Of a stretch of DNA of 64,000 bases, positions 33,987 to 44,900 are shown in pieces. The notes under the pieces are model-generated. The model ran no database searches. It was not told the DNA's origin and saw only the letters and a program-made list of their open reading frames with translations. Positions within the stretch are counted from its first letter, which is position 1. The number at the start of each line of letters is the position of its first letter. Made by a program: the position numbers and the translations under genes. Origin of the DNA: Volutella citrinella (taxonomy: Eukaryota > Ascomycota > Sordariomycetes > Hypocreales > Nectriaceae); the NCBI GenBank assembly GCA_034401135.1, contig JAWZSP010000004.1, positions 2,046,001-2,110,000 of the forward strand. The letters run 5' to 3'.

Positions 33987-36900
33987 TCATCCCTCAATCT
34001 CAGCTACCCTCCTCTTGGCTGGCTTCTTCTTCTTCTTCTTGGCCACCACAACCTCTGCTACCTCGCCAATAACAGACGGTGACTCGGCGCCCACTGCACT
34101 GCTACTGCCGGCGTCATTCTCGGGGCTGTCCAGCACCGCGGCCTTGGCCTTCTTCTTCTTCGTCTTCTTGGGGGCGCCGTCCTCGCCTTCCGCGGCCGGC
34201 TTCTTCGTCTTCCTGACCTTCTTCTTGATTACTGTGCCCTCAGCATCTACTCCCTGCGCCACTTGGATACGCTCGTTCGCACGCTGCATCTCAAGCCTGA
34301 GTCTTTCGACTTCCTTCATGGCCTTTTGCATCTCCGCATCTTCGCGCTGCTGCCGCTCATAGTCGAGAACGCCGTGCGGCTCTCCCTCGAGGTTGAACGA
34401 GCCAATCGTGCTGGAATCGACTTGGAGGAGCGACTGCTTTAGCTTGCGTGACTTGGATTTGGTGAAGCTGTCAGAGTTGTTCTCTGAATCATAGGCCGGG
34501 GAACGGCCACGGCCACTACCCCGACCGCTACCACTGCCCTCCAGCGTCTCATCCGCAGCAATGACGACCCTCTGTCGAGGCGTGGGCTGCGGCCGTTGGG
34601 TCGGGGGAGTTGCCCTTCCAACCTTGTCTAGATCTAGCTGCATTATAGGGATCGAATCAATATCGAGGTCTGGGCCATTGCTGCTCTGTAGAATATTGTG
34701 GATAGGAGTCGATGTTCGGGGCGTGTCGTTGCTGGGAATATAGAACGGGTCGTCACGGTTCTTCTCGTGGCGCTCTGCCTTCCGCCTGGCAACGATATCG
34801 GCATCCAAGTAGCTCTCTTCGGTGGCTTGCTGGTATGAGCCCACATAGTCCTCAGCAGGCTCGGCCAGTCGGCTGATTGCCGGGGCCGAGGAGTCGATAC
34901 TGTTTGGGGGTGGTCTTTGGTGATAGTAGACCTCGAATTCGTCAGAGTCATCCGCCATTAATGTGACTGAGTCCGTCTCAGCCAACAGCCTTGCAAGGTT
35001 GCCGTGGATAGGCTCATCAAGGTCTAGGCCAACGGGGACCGGCACGTTGAGCTGAGCTCCTCGTGCGACGGAGTTCAGCTCCCAGCCATTGAAAAGTGAA
35101 GGGATGGCTTGCGTCAAGAGCAGTGGAGCATCTTGATCGACATCACCCGTCGATGCTGGCTGAGCAGACACGGCTTCTGCGGTGAGTTTTAGCAGCTCCA
35201 CAAACTCAACAGCTCGCTCCTGGACTTCAAGTTTGGGGTGGAGGGCCAACGGCTCAAATGTATGGATGATGCGTGCCATCAACAACGAGATCTTTGACTT
35301 CCTCTCGGCCGTCCAAGGTTCAAGCTCATCCCCAACTATATAAGCAAAAATCTTGGCAATGGCCTGAAGAGTGATTGCCATGACGTCCGGGTTCGAGGTG
35401 CGCGGCAATATTTGCAGTAGTGTGTTCAAGCCATCGTCGGGTCTGGCCAGCTGGGACGCATATTCGCCCATAATCCAAGCCACGGATTTGAGTGCCCCTG
35501 ATGTAATGGAATGCCCAGACGGCGTGTCCGTGTTAATTTGGTTGAGGATGACATCCGACGCCTGAACCGCCGTAGCCCTCATCGCCCGAACCTTGACAGC
35601 AACATTGCGGAGCTCATCGCCTATCCTGTCCGAAACATTGGTACGGGGCCGTGTAATCGATCCCATATCTGCCTCGGTTGTTCGAGAAACGGGGACCATG
35701 CGCACCAGCTGGGTCAAGACGTCGATGTACCAATCAAAATCGAGGACATTGGTGTAATTGTCTTTGGCACACATGGACAGTATTCGCGATATTACGTCGA
35801 GTCTGTAGTCGTCCGGGAGGGGAGGGGGTCCATTGGACCTTGTCGAGGACCTCTCGGCGATGGAATTTGCATCGTCAGAATCCACATTGAGCTCCGATGG
35901 AGGCGTCTCGGGCACATTCAAATCGCGCGGTGTCGTGGATATCTTGAGCTGCTTCATAAGACGGCTCACAATGGAAAGAAGGCTATCTGCCGTCACCATC
36001 CCTTGCACGAGGTCCAAGGCCTGTATCCGAATCGTGATGTCAGGGCTATCGATGCACTCCAGGATAACATCTTCTTGCTGTGCCACCAAGTACGGGTGGG
36101 TGACGACAATCTTGTTGAACGCCAATAAAGCAACGTATTTCACTAACACGATTAGTATCGGACTGGCTGTAGTCATCAACAAATCGAAGCTTACGGTTGG
36201 GGTCGCCATCTATCATCACCATTCCTCGAAGCTTGCTGACACAAAGGGTGGCAATTTCCTCGCTTCCAGCAGTATCGTCACTTCCAAGAATGCCGCCCTG
36301 GATGATGCCATTGATACATTCGTACAATAGGGACATGGCCGGGGTGGTTCGAATGATGTTGGTGAGAGGGGGGAGCAGCTTGCGCACCAAGCGAGGCTCA
36401 AGCGGCGTGAGTGTGGCAAACTTGTCCATGTTAGGGGTCGGGAGAGAGAGGCTCGGAAAGAGTCGTTGAACATACCAGCTTGATGAGCTTTATGGCCATC
36501 CAGTTGTTGCCCCCGTCCACCAGAAGCTCAAACAGTCGAGGCGCAAGAGGGAGGAAGTCGTGTGGGCGGCGCCATCCCAACTCGCAAACAACGTTGACTA
36601 TCGCAGCCGTGACGCTTGGGTCCTCGTCTGGGTCCATCAGACGTTCCTTGATCTTGGGCCACGCCGCTCGGAGTGCCTCGGGATACACCAACGCAAGTCG
36701 ATAAAGCGTAACGAGCGTCTTCTTTCGAATGTTGGAATGGCTGTGGCTCAGGCGCGGCATCAAGTCCGCAAGGGTCGAGAGCGCCAACGAGGGTGTAATA
36801 ACGTGTGGGAGCGTCGCAATCGGTAGGGACATGACTGTGGGAGCGGTAGCGCCGAGATCCTGGAGGCACGCACGCAGCGCGGCGAAGTCAGCTCTGGCAA

Positions 36901-37374
36901 AGCAACAACACAAAGGGAAGGAGGCATCGGCCGCACCTTTTTTAGAAGATTCGTTGCTAGCATGAGAACCTCGGTGTCTGGTCGGAAGCTTTGGACGGCC
37001 CCAAGGTATCCCACACGCTTTTGGTGATACTTCGGCGAGGACATGACCTCGAGCACATGAAACGAGGCCCATGACATGTCATGCCCGACCATCTCGAGAT
37101 AAATGAGCTTCAGGAGTGCCGTAGCCTTGAGGTCTGTTGTCGAGCGTAAGCACAAGTCCGTTGAGTCCCCGAATTTGGCGGTATGGATTGGACGCACCCA
37201 TGTCCTGGCTGCGCACTTCAGCGCGACACTCCTTGAGACTCTTCTGGATATATTCTTTCTCATTGCCCTTGTGGTTCCGGAGACCCCGGATGAGGTCGTA
37301 GAGCGACTTTTCGAACCTGCGCTAGTCAGCGCGGGAAGGCACGAAAAAGGAGGCCATTGATGGATATCCTACAT
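33987..37374 (-). CDS. APL5: AP-3 complex subunit delta
   Basis: Six exons (37374-37373, 37316-37198, 37133-36937, 36859-36476, 36420-36195, 36142-33987) encode 1027 residues. AP-3 delta is a large adaptin that sorts cargo from Golgi/endosome to vacuole. The N-terminal trunk of HEAT-like repeats is clear (FEKSLYDLIRGLRNHKGNEK, ATALLKLIYLEMVGHDMSWA, SPKYHQKRVGYLGA, MSLLYECINGIIQGG, LKYVALLAFNKIVVTHPYLV). The hinge and tail are Ser- and Lys-rich, ending in a polybasic tract (KKKKKKPAKRRVAEIEG). The start codon is split: AT at 37374-37373, donor GTAGGA, acceptor GCGCAG, then G. No upstream ATG is available in frame and the orthologous proteins begin MFEKSLYDLIRGLRNHKG, so the split is well supported. 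One intron (36475-36421) ends in AAG rather than YAG. Confidence 0.94.
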
Positions 37375-37977
37375 GATGATGTTGGCTGCAGCCCCACCAC
37401 CGGCGGCCGTCGACCGCTGCCAGTTGTCGAAGTTCGGAAGAGGGGGTCGGAGGGAGGAGCGCAGGTCAGAGTGTTTCGGGGATCGGGCGCAAAGGGTTGC
37501 GACGGCGCATGCTGCACGTGTGCGGTGTGGAAGCGACGAGACACGCGACTCGGTTTCGTGGTGGTTGAGGGGAGCTGCGAGAGGGACGTCGGCAGCGGCG
37601 TCAGGTACAGGTAATGACGGAATCGCTGAGGCGCGCCCTCGACTCGGTGTTCAAGACGGCCCGGATCTGGCGGGGCCACGGCGCTGGCCAGGGACCTTGG
37701 AGGGGGGTGGAGCGCTATATTTGCTGTCGTGAGCTGTCAGGTGCGCTGGAGGGAGCGCCTGGGGTGTCGTGTTAGCGGCCCACCAGCCGCCTGGACTCAG
37801 CCTTGCCAGTAAGTCCATGCCCCAGGCCTTCAGCCTTTCGACAACACCACCACTGTTCGATCTGATCCAATCCTTCACATCCGCCGCGGGCGGAGCCGTT
37901 CTCTATCCCAGGCCATGGAAGCCGTTGTCCTGACCCTGTTTCTTTAATTTGACTCTCAGCTTTGGATTGCGCGCCCA
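37375..37977. promoter_or_regulatory. Divergent promoter between AP-3 delta and COQ10
   Basis: About 600 bp between divergent start codons, GC-rich and without a supportable frame. Confidence 0.5.
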
Positions 37978-38628
37978 ATGGCACTTCCCTCGCCCCTGCG
38001 TCGACTCGCCCAGTCGCCTCTCGCCGCCGTCCCCAGAGCTTCTCGCATCCTCCTCAACCCGCCGCCAGCCCGCTCCGCTGCCGCTTTCCGGGGCTTCTTC
38101 ACCCTCCCAGCATCAGAAGTGCAGAGCCTCACGGCGATACGATCCCTTCCGTACCCCCCGGGGCCTCTCTACGATCTGATCGCCGACGTCGACTCGTATC
38201 AGCAATTCGTTCCGTACTGCTCCAAGTCCCTCGTCACTCAATGGTCGACCCCCGACTCCAGTGGCCGCCGTTGGCCCACGCTCGCGGACCTCCATGTCGG
38301 ATGGGGTGGCTTTGACGAGGTCTTCACAAGCCGGCTTCGCTGCGTGCCGGGTGTCTCGGTGGAGGCCATCAGCGGATCGACCGAACCAGGTGGACGTGGA
38401 CCCGACGCCTCGGCCGTTTTCCGGAGCCTGGTAACTCGATGGTCAGTGAGGTCGCTCGCTGGACAGCCCTCGCCGTCGACTGAGGTCCATCTTGCCATCA
38501 ACTTCCAGTTCACGAATCCGCTGTACGGTGCTGTCAGTGCGGCTGTCTCGGACAAGATCGCCGGCCTCATGATAGAGGCCTTTGAGAAGCAGGCTCGGAG
38601 GAAATTGGCTTTGCGCCGGCCGTTATAA
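37978..38628 (+). CDS. COQ10: Coenzyme Q-binding protein of the START superfamily
   Basis: A single exon encodes 216 residues. The first 40 residues are rich in Arg, Ala, Ser and Pro without acids (MALPSPLRRLAQSPLAAVPR), a mitochondrial presequence. The START-like (polyketide cyclase) domain follows with the family signature YPPGPLYDLIADVDSYQQFV and PYCSKSLVT, then HVGWGGFDEVFTSRLRCV and the closing amphipathic helix (VSDKIAGLMIEAFEKQARRK). Coq10 binds ubiquinone in the inner membrane and delivers it to, or positions it for, the respiratory chain and supports CoQ synthesis. A stretch around 140-150 (STEPGGRGPDAS) is a loop insertion common in filamentous fungi. The ATG at 37978 is the only candidate that keeps a full presequence. 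Confidence 0.93.
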   Translation: MALPSPLRRLAQSPLAAVPRASRILLNPPPARSAAAFRGFFTLPASEVQSLTAIRSLPYPPGPLYDLIADVDSYQQFVPYCSKSLVTQWSTPDSSGRRWPTLADLHVGWGGFDEVFTSRLRCVPGVSVEAISGSTEPGGRGPDASAVFRSLVTRWSVRSLAGQPSPSTEVHLAINFQFTNPLYGAVSAAVSDKIAGLMIEAFEKQARRKLALRRPL

Positions 38629-39347
38629 TAAACCGACCCGACACCGCTATAGATTTTATAGATTGCATACACGCATCGGCGCACTGGGGGGCTAAAATAT
38701 GTTTGCTGTCTGCATTCTCAACTCATTCTACAAAAAAAAAAAGAAAAAAAAGTGTCTAAGACAGTCGCATCTAATCCAACATGTGCATCCCATTGCGAGC
38801 GCGTCAATGTTGCGCTAGTCCCTGAAATTCGAAAGCCCTTCCGTGCAAGGGCCGCGCGTTGGGTCGTACGCCGTTCTTCTTGCTCCCCATTTTGAAAATT
38901 GAGTTGGGTTATCATACTCCGCTCCACATGCATAGACGACAAGTCACAGCTTCGAGTGACGCTTTCCAAAAAAAACGAAACCAAACAAGGGGGAACAAAG
39001 GCAATAAATTCAAAGCCAAGGCAACTGCCACTCAAATATCCTAGCCTCCCATCCCATGAACACAAACAACGCAAGGGAAACAAGCAAGATGTGGGCAGCC
39101 GACATTGTTCAGGCGCATTCAAGCAAGTTCCAAAGGAGAGCGGCATGTCCAATACGCCTTGGTATCAGGTGAGAAAATGAAAATCTGGGTTGTGTCATGT
39201 TACCGTGTTCAACATTGCCAGGTCACTTCAACAAGAGGCTTCTGAAGCACACCTCCCGCTCATTTCTTGCCACCCCTACAAAGTCAACTTGTTAACTCGC
39301 TGCTTGATCGTTGTGGGTTGGTGTCAGCTGAGACAGCTGAGTTTCAC
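38629..39347. other. Convergent 3' region between COQ10 and the coiled-coil/ULD gene
   Basis: About 720 bp between opposing stop codons. An A-rich tract at 38730-38750 fits a 3' UTR. No gene is seen. Confidence 0.5.
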
Positions 39348-41629
39348 TCACTTCTTCTTTGCCGGCTTGCCGCCGGCGAAGAAACCAGCCCAGCCAGACG
39401 AGGTTGCAGGCTGCTTCTTCTTTCCGGCCTTGGGCGGCCCAACATTGATAATCTTGGGTTCATCTCCTCTACCCCCCGCATGCCAACCCGGTGGTGGAGC
39501 AACGCCCCCGCCCATGCCCATCGGACGCCCACCCATGGCGGGCATTCCCATAGGGGGTCCCATTCCAGGGCGCATCATGCCAGGAGGGGGGAATTGGCCG
39601 TTCATCGGGGGAGGCGGAGGCTGTGAATGGCGGTGGTGCTTTCCTCCCATGGGCGGCGGCATCTGATGCCGGGGCGGGAGATGAGGGAGCTTCTCCATGG
39701 GCCACATGGTCATGGTGATTGCCCAGTCGGGCTGGATAACCTTCTCCCAAACGGTGGGAAGGATAATCTCGCCGTCGGGCCCAATAAGATCATAGTGTCC
39801 TTCCTGAACATGAGGGCCGAGGACATCGACCTGGAGGAAGGCTTGCTTGATGAGCTCCTCCATGCCCTAGAGACGGTCGAGGTCGTTAGCAGCCGGGCCT
39901 TGATCATGACATGTCGTCAGCTTAGAGTTTCGGAACACTTACCGTCCATGTCGCGCACAAGTGGAAGGGGAAGCTAAACTTTCGCCCCACGGCGTCTTTG
40001 AACTTAATCGGGGGCTTCTCCGCCTTCTTCTTGTCCTCTTCGAGCTTCGCCTTCGTATCCTCCTGGATCTTCTTCGTGAGTTCTTCCTGCTCAGCCTTTG
40101 CTTTCGCTGCCGCTTCGGCGGCGGCGGCGGCCTTGGCCTTCTCTTCCTCTACCTTCTTCTGGGCCTCGAGCTCGGCCTTTGCCTTTGCATCCTCCTCCAT
40201 CTTCTTGACGCGATCGGCCTCCGCCGCCGCCGCCTTGGCCGCAGCATCCCTGGCTTCCTGCTCGGCCCTCATGAGGCGCTCGGCTTCCTCCTTGGCCTTC
40301 TTAGCAGCAGCAGCCTTCGCGTCGGCCTCGTCTTTGAGGGCCTTCTCCAGCCTGATCCTGGCCAATTCCTCGGCTTTGGCTCTGGCTTCTTCCTCCTTTT
40401 TCCGGCGTTCCTCTGCAGCTTTGAGCTCCGCCTCAAATTTTTGTCGAGCCACAAGCTCCGCCTGGACCCTGGCTTCTGCCTCTCGTTTTCCTCGCTCTTC
40501 CGCAGCCCTCATCTCTTTCTCAAACTTTTCCTTGGCTTCCTTCTCTACTCGAGCGAGGGCCTCGGCCTCTTGTCGTCGGGCTATTTCTGCGGCCCTCATC
40601 TCCTTCTCAAACTTCTCCTTGGCTTCCTTCTCCGCTCGAGCGCGGGCCTCGGCCTCCAGTCGTCGCGCTGTTTCTGCTGCTTTCATCTCCGCCTCGAACT
40701 TTTTACGCGCGTTCTCTTCGGCTTTTCTCATATCTTCGGCATGCTTTCGTGCTCTTTCATCCTCGGCTTTGCGCTCAGCCTCGATCCTCTCTCTCGCCGC
40801 CTTTTCAGCTTCCAGGCGCGCCCTCTCGATTTCCTTCTTTGCTGCTTCTTGGGCCTTTCTCATGTCTTCCATCCTGCGCTGGAAGGCCTCTTCGGCGTCC
40901 TTTCGAATTTGATCCTGCAGCTTTTGCTGCTCCCTCTCGGCCTTATCGGCATCTTGCTTTTTCTTGAACTCGGCCAGTTCGGCCTCCAGTCGTTTCTTCT
41001 CAGGGTCCTCCTTGGGAACGGTGGCCACTTGCTTGCTTGCGGCAGCATCTGTCGGCTGGGGGACGGGCTGGTACTGCTGCAATTGATTGGGAACAGGATA
41101 CTGGCCTGGGTAAAACCCTCCCCCATACGCCATCATGTCGCCGGCGTACATGCCTCGTCCATCTCCACCCGGAAAGAAGTTCGCTCCGCCTTGCTGGTTT
41201 GGGTTCATCGGAGCATAAGGATGGTGGCCTGGCGGATACTGGCCGAATGGAACCATCTGCTGCTGGCCGGGGAAGCCGCCCATGAATCCCTGACCAGCTC
41301 CTGCCTGACCGGGAGCAAAGCCATGCCCTCCTCGTCCAGCGCCAAAGTATTGTCCATGTTGTGCAGGCGCATGGTGGCTATGGCCACCAAATCCGCGGGC
41401 GTACTCCGGCCGACCGCCGTACTCTTCTGGGGGAGCCACGTTGCCGGGTTGTTGCGGTGCACGGGGATGCACCGGCTGTCGATGGTGAAAAGGAACTTGC
41501 TCTTGGTGGGGGTGAGGGTGAGGGTGAGGGTGAGGGGCGCGGTGATCCCGACGAGGTGCGGCTAGGTGGTTGTTGCGCGCGGGGGGGTAATGGCCCGAGG
41601 TGGCGGAGGCGGAATCGGAGGGATCAAGA

Positions 41630-41660
<31 letters not shown>

Positions 41661-41906
41661 CCTCGTAGTCGTCGGATGTATAATCGCCGCTGGTGTCTCT
41701 GGAGGAATCGTCGTCACCGCTGTACGATTGAGTCGAGGAGCCGCCGAGGACTGGACGAATAACTGGGTCTCGCGATGATGCTCGTTGCGTGAGTCTGTCG
41801 ATTGGGGTGGATGTGTCAGCTTGCGTGCCAAGGTTGGAGGGTGAGATATCTGGGTGGCAGCGCTGGCATTTGTCTCCTGCGCCCAGAGGGAACGAACTTA
41901 CGGCAT
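39348..41906 (-). CDS. Coiled-coil protein with C-terminal ubiquitin-like domain
   Basis: Three exons (41906-41902, 41794-39943, 39866-39348) encode 791 residues. The first exon is ATGCC; the intron has donor GTAAGT, branch GCTGAC and acceptor CGACAG, giving MPLTQRASSRDPVIRPVLGG. No ATG exists in the main frame, so this tiny exon is required. Regions in order: acidic Ser/Asp/Tyr-rich segment (about 20-65), His-Pro dipeptide repeats and a Gly/Pro/Gln-rich stretch to about 265, a very long charged coiled coil of Ala/Glu/Lys/Arg heptads (about 280-620) built on a 29-residue repeat, then a ubiquitin-like domain (PIKFKDAVGRKFSFPFHLCA, MEELIKQAFLQVDVLGPHVQ, YDLIGPDGEIILPTVWEKVI) of the type found in many fungal unknowns, and a Met/Gly/Pro-rich basic tail. 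Function is unknown. The long rod and low-complexity arms suggest a scaffold. Confidence 0.82.
40418..40765 (-). repeat. 87-bp tandem repeats encoding 29-residue coiled-coil units
   Basis: Near-identical blocks begin at 40505, 40592 and 40679 on the + strand (GCCCTCATCT and variants), an exact spacing of 87 bp. On the coding strand each unit reads like EKEAKEKFEKEMRAAEIARR. More diverged copies flank them. Confidence 0.8.
41505..41537 (-). repeat. GGTGAG hexamer repeat encoding His-Pro dipeptides
   Basis: Five or so tandem GGGTGA-type hexamers on the + strand; on the coding strand they give HPHPHPHPH within the N-terminal low-complexity region of the coiled-coil/ULD protein. Confidence 0.8.
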
Positions 41907-44900
41907 AGCAAGGACGATGTTGGAGTTGCTCTCTACCCGCGACGCTCTGCAAGCGAAGGCCGGGAGCAAATATGCAGTGTGGAATAAGAAGAGGAAGGGA
42001 GGTGAGGGAGGGGATTGGGGGCTAAAGAGGGATTGCCTAGGTGTACCCAGATACAGTCAAGTGTGCAAGGGATTTGGGACAAGTGCTGATGGAAGGGTCG
42101 TGGCGAGGGAAGAAATGGGCTTGCGCGACGGGGTGTGAGGGGTCAGGTTGGCTCCGGGGGGGACGGGGACGCGCCACACCAGGAAACAGATGATGGAGAG
42201 CAACCGCCCGGGACACGAAACGCTGTGAGACGGGGAAGCCTGGTTGTAATGTGGTGTCGGCAAATCAAGGACAGGGTCAGTAACAGTTGGGGTGTACCGG
42301 GCTGACTTTGGTGCTTGCGCGAAGATGGGATGGCTTGCCGTTAGGTCAGGCGCAAAGCTGGTGCGGGCTTTGTGGATTCGACCGGCGGCTTAAGTTAAGT
42401 AGTGTGGGAGGAATCTGGATTCTGGAGGGATGGGCGGCAGAAAATCGTGAGTACGATCGGCGGTGAGGGGGTTCCAGATCGTACTTATGGGTCACTCGTC
42501 ACCGGGCAGCCAACGAGGGCAGCGATGGAAAGCAGTGAGGGAGGCAATGCAGGCAATGCAGGCCAGTGTCTGCTTCAGAGGACGGCGGCGGTGCGAAACG
42601 GGTGGGACCAGCGGTGGGCGGATGGATGGGGGTGACCTAGTGAGAAGCGCGATCGGTCAACAACCAGCATCGACTCGACGTCGAAGCTCGGGGCGAGGAT
42701 GGCAGTGATGGTGACCGAGGAGGAGGGCCACTCGGCATCAGACTACACCGGGATGAGCTGCCAGCCAGTCAGTTTTGTGTGTCAATCCTGTCAATGCCAG
42801 CCCGCCGGTCGAGTTGGACAAGCAGCCAGCCAAGCACAGCGCCCAGGGACAAATGTGCGGCGGGCGGATGTTTGGGCATGGAGCCCTGTGGTCAGGGTGT
42901 CTGCCTCGCAAAGCCTGAGCTGTTGCTGCTTTACCCTAAGTGCTCACTGTGAGTCACGGTCTGTGCTCCCGGGTCCGATGCCTTTCCCCAAGTCCCTTCA
43001 GCCGCCGGCTTTGGTCGAACAGTTGGCACCACCCAAGCACTACGGTCAGTATCTCTCATCTCACAGCACAGCAGGGCCCAGCGCTGCTTGGACAGTCACC
43101 TGCCTAAGCTGATTCGGCAACTCCCTACCTCTTTCGGAGGTTGGATAAATAAACCCTTCCACCCAGCAATACCAATGATCACGATCTGACGAGCCCCACC
43201 TCACGATTGTTTGCCCGCAACTCGTTGAGTGTTGACCTACCGATTTTTAGTTGCATGCGTCGTACGCCAGACTGTCGTAATTACTCCGTACGGTGCCAAC
43301 GAACCGGTCCGGTGCTTGCTGCCGCGTGTCGGCTTATCGCCTCGAAGCAGCACGAAACCGTCCACTTTGTGTAACGGATGGCTCAGATGTACGTCAGTGA
43401 TCAAGTTTCTTTGCGTCCGTCCACGCTATTCCCTCCCATCCATAATTCATACCCAAGCCTGCCCTTGACCGCACACGTATTGCCACTCTGACTGGCTCCA
43501 TCATTTGTCGTTGCCATCCCAGTTCGCCATGCCTCTTTTCACTACTTTTCGTTCGTGATAATGGCCCTGCAATCACCATGTGATCCATTGGGCCCTAGTT
43601 GGCGAGGTCCGCTTGGATGATGCATGACATGGGCGAGATCCTGCAGCTGGTGATTCTCTTCCTTGCTGCTGGCTGGCTGTGTGCTCCGCTTGTCTTTGGT
43701 CTGGTTCGGTCTGGTCTGGCTGGTCGTTGGCCGCTTTGGTCCCATACCTAGTATCGTTACCAGTTTGTCGCCTCTTCCATCGGGCTCCCGCCCGACCCAC
43801 GTCTTTGGGCAGCTGGCACCTGTCTGGGCGCCTTACCAGTGGCGACGCTATCCCTGCCCGGGCCAACAAACCCAGCCAAGGCCCGAGAGCCCTATCGCGC
43901 TCGCGCTCCGGTCGCTGTGGCCCATCCAATCTCTTGGCCCTTTGAGTCGCCGTTGGGCCCGGCTTCTGCGCCAGTGAGCAGGGACCAGTGCCAGGGCGGA
44001 GGCCCAGGGCAGGTGGCCAGGGTGACCTGGGCCCAGGCGGCTGACACTGGTGTCCAGCGGCCCCAGCCAAGCAACAGCCAGCACCGACCGGCGCGGTGCC
44101 GATGGAACGAGCCAGGTTCTGATCCCGCACCACCCCTGCAGCGGAACGAGCGGGTCGGGTCATTCCCATAAGGCGGCCAAAGGTGTGGAGAATTAGAGCT
44201 GCGCCCACGGCATGGGTCGTCGACTTGTCGCACCGCTGTTGCTGACGGTTGCTGCTGCGCTGTAATTAGTATGTAGTGCTGATGTTGGAGGCCCACTCCT
44301 GCTTGGGAAGCGAGGCAACCTATTAGCAAAGTGACGATTCAATCATATGTTTTGGTCATTTGCCAGCCCTTGATCAATAAGTCTGCGAATACTGGAAATG
44401 CTTCCGCTGTCGCAAAGACTCCCGCCCAGTAAGCTGGCACAAATCCGCTGGCGCTGACAAAGGCGGCTGCTAATCATGGTAGCCCACCTCACTGACAGCT
44501 GACAGATACGGGAGCTTGGCTTCGAGTTGGACAACATGATGGGGCTCCGTAGCTCGCCACCCGTAACTCTGTTGCCTCGGCAGTGGGGTCCATGAGGGAC
44601 GGCCCGTCTTCGAAAGGCCGCTGGCTGGCAATTCACAGCCAACCCTCCACTACGACGGGTTAATAAGCTGCCAGTAGATTCAGCGGTCTGCCGAAATCCT
44701 AATAATCAGTGCCGAGCGACATGCCTCCTTGACGACGACCTGTGAAGCTCCAGGGACGAGTTTGGGCTGTACAGCTCCATGTCATCACCGTGCCTGTGAG
44801 GGCCTGATAGAAGCCCAAGGCGGACTCCCCGTCGCACAGCCGGCTGAGCTCGCACCGTCATTGAGGGGCCGGCGAGCAGGTATAGATTTGCAGTCATTCG

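Noticed and set aside
39961..41565. 534-residue open frame on + opposite the coiled-coil/ULD gene
   Set aside because: Leu/Ser/Phe-rich antisense of a Glu/Lys/Ala-rich coiled coil; open only because of codon composition, and no motif of its own.
43573..44208. 211-residue open frame on - in the large gap
   Set aside because: Arg/Pro/Gly/Gln composition, no domain, no plausible introns or start context.
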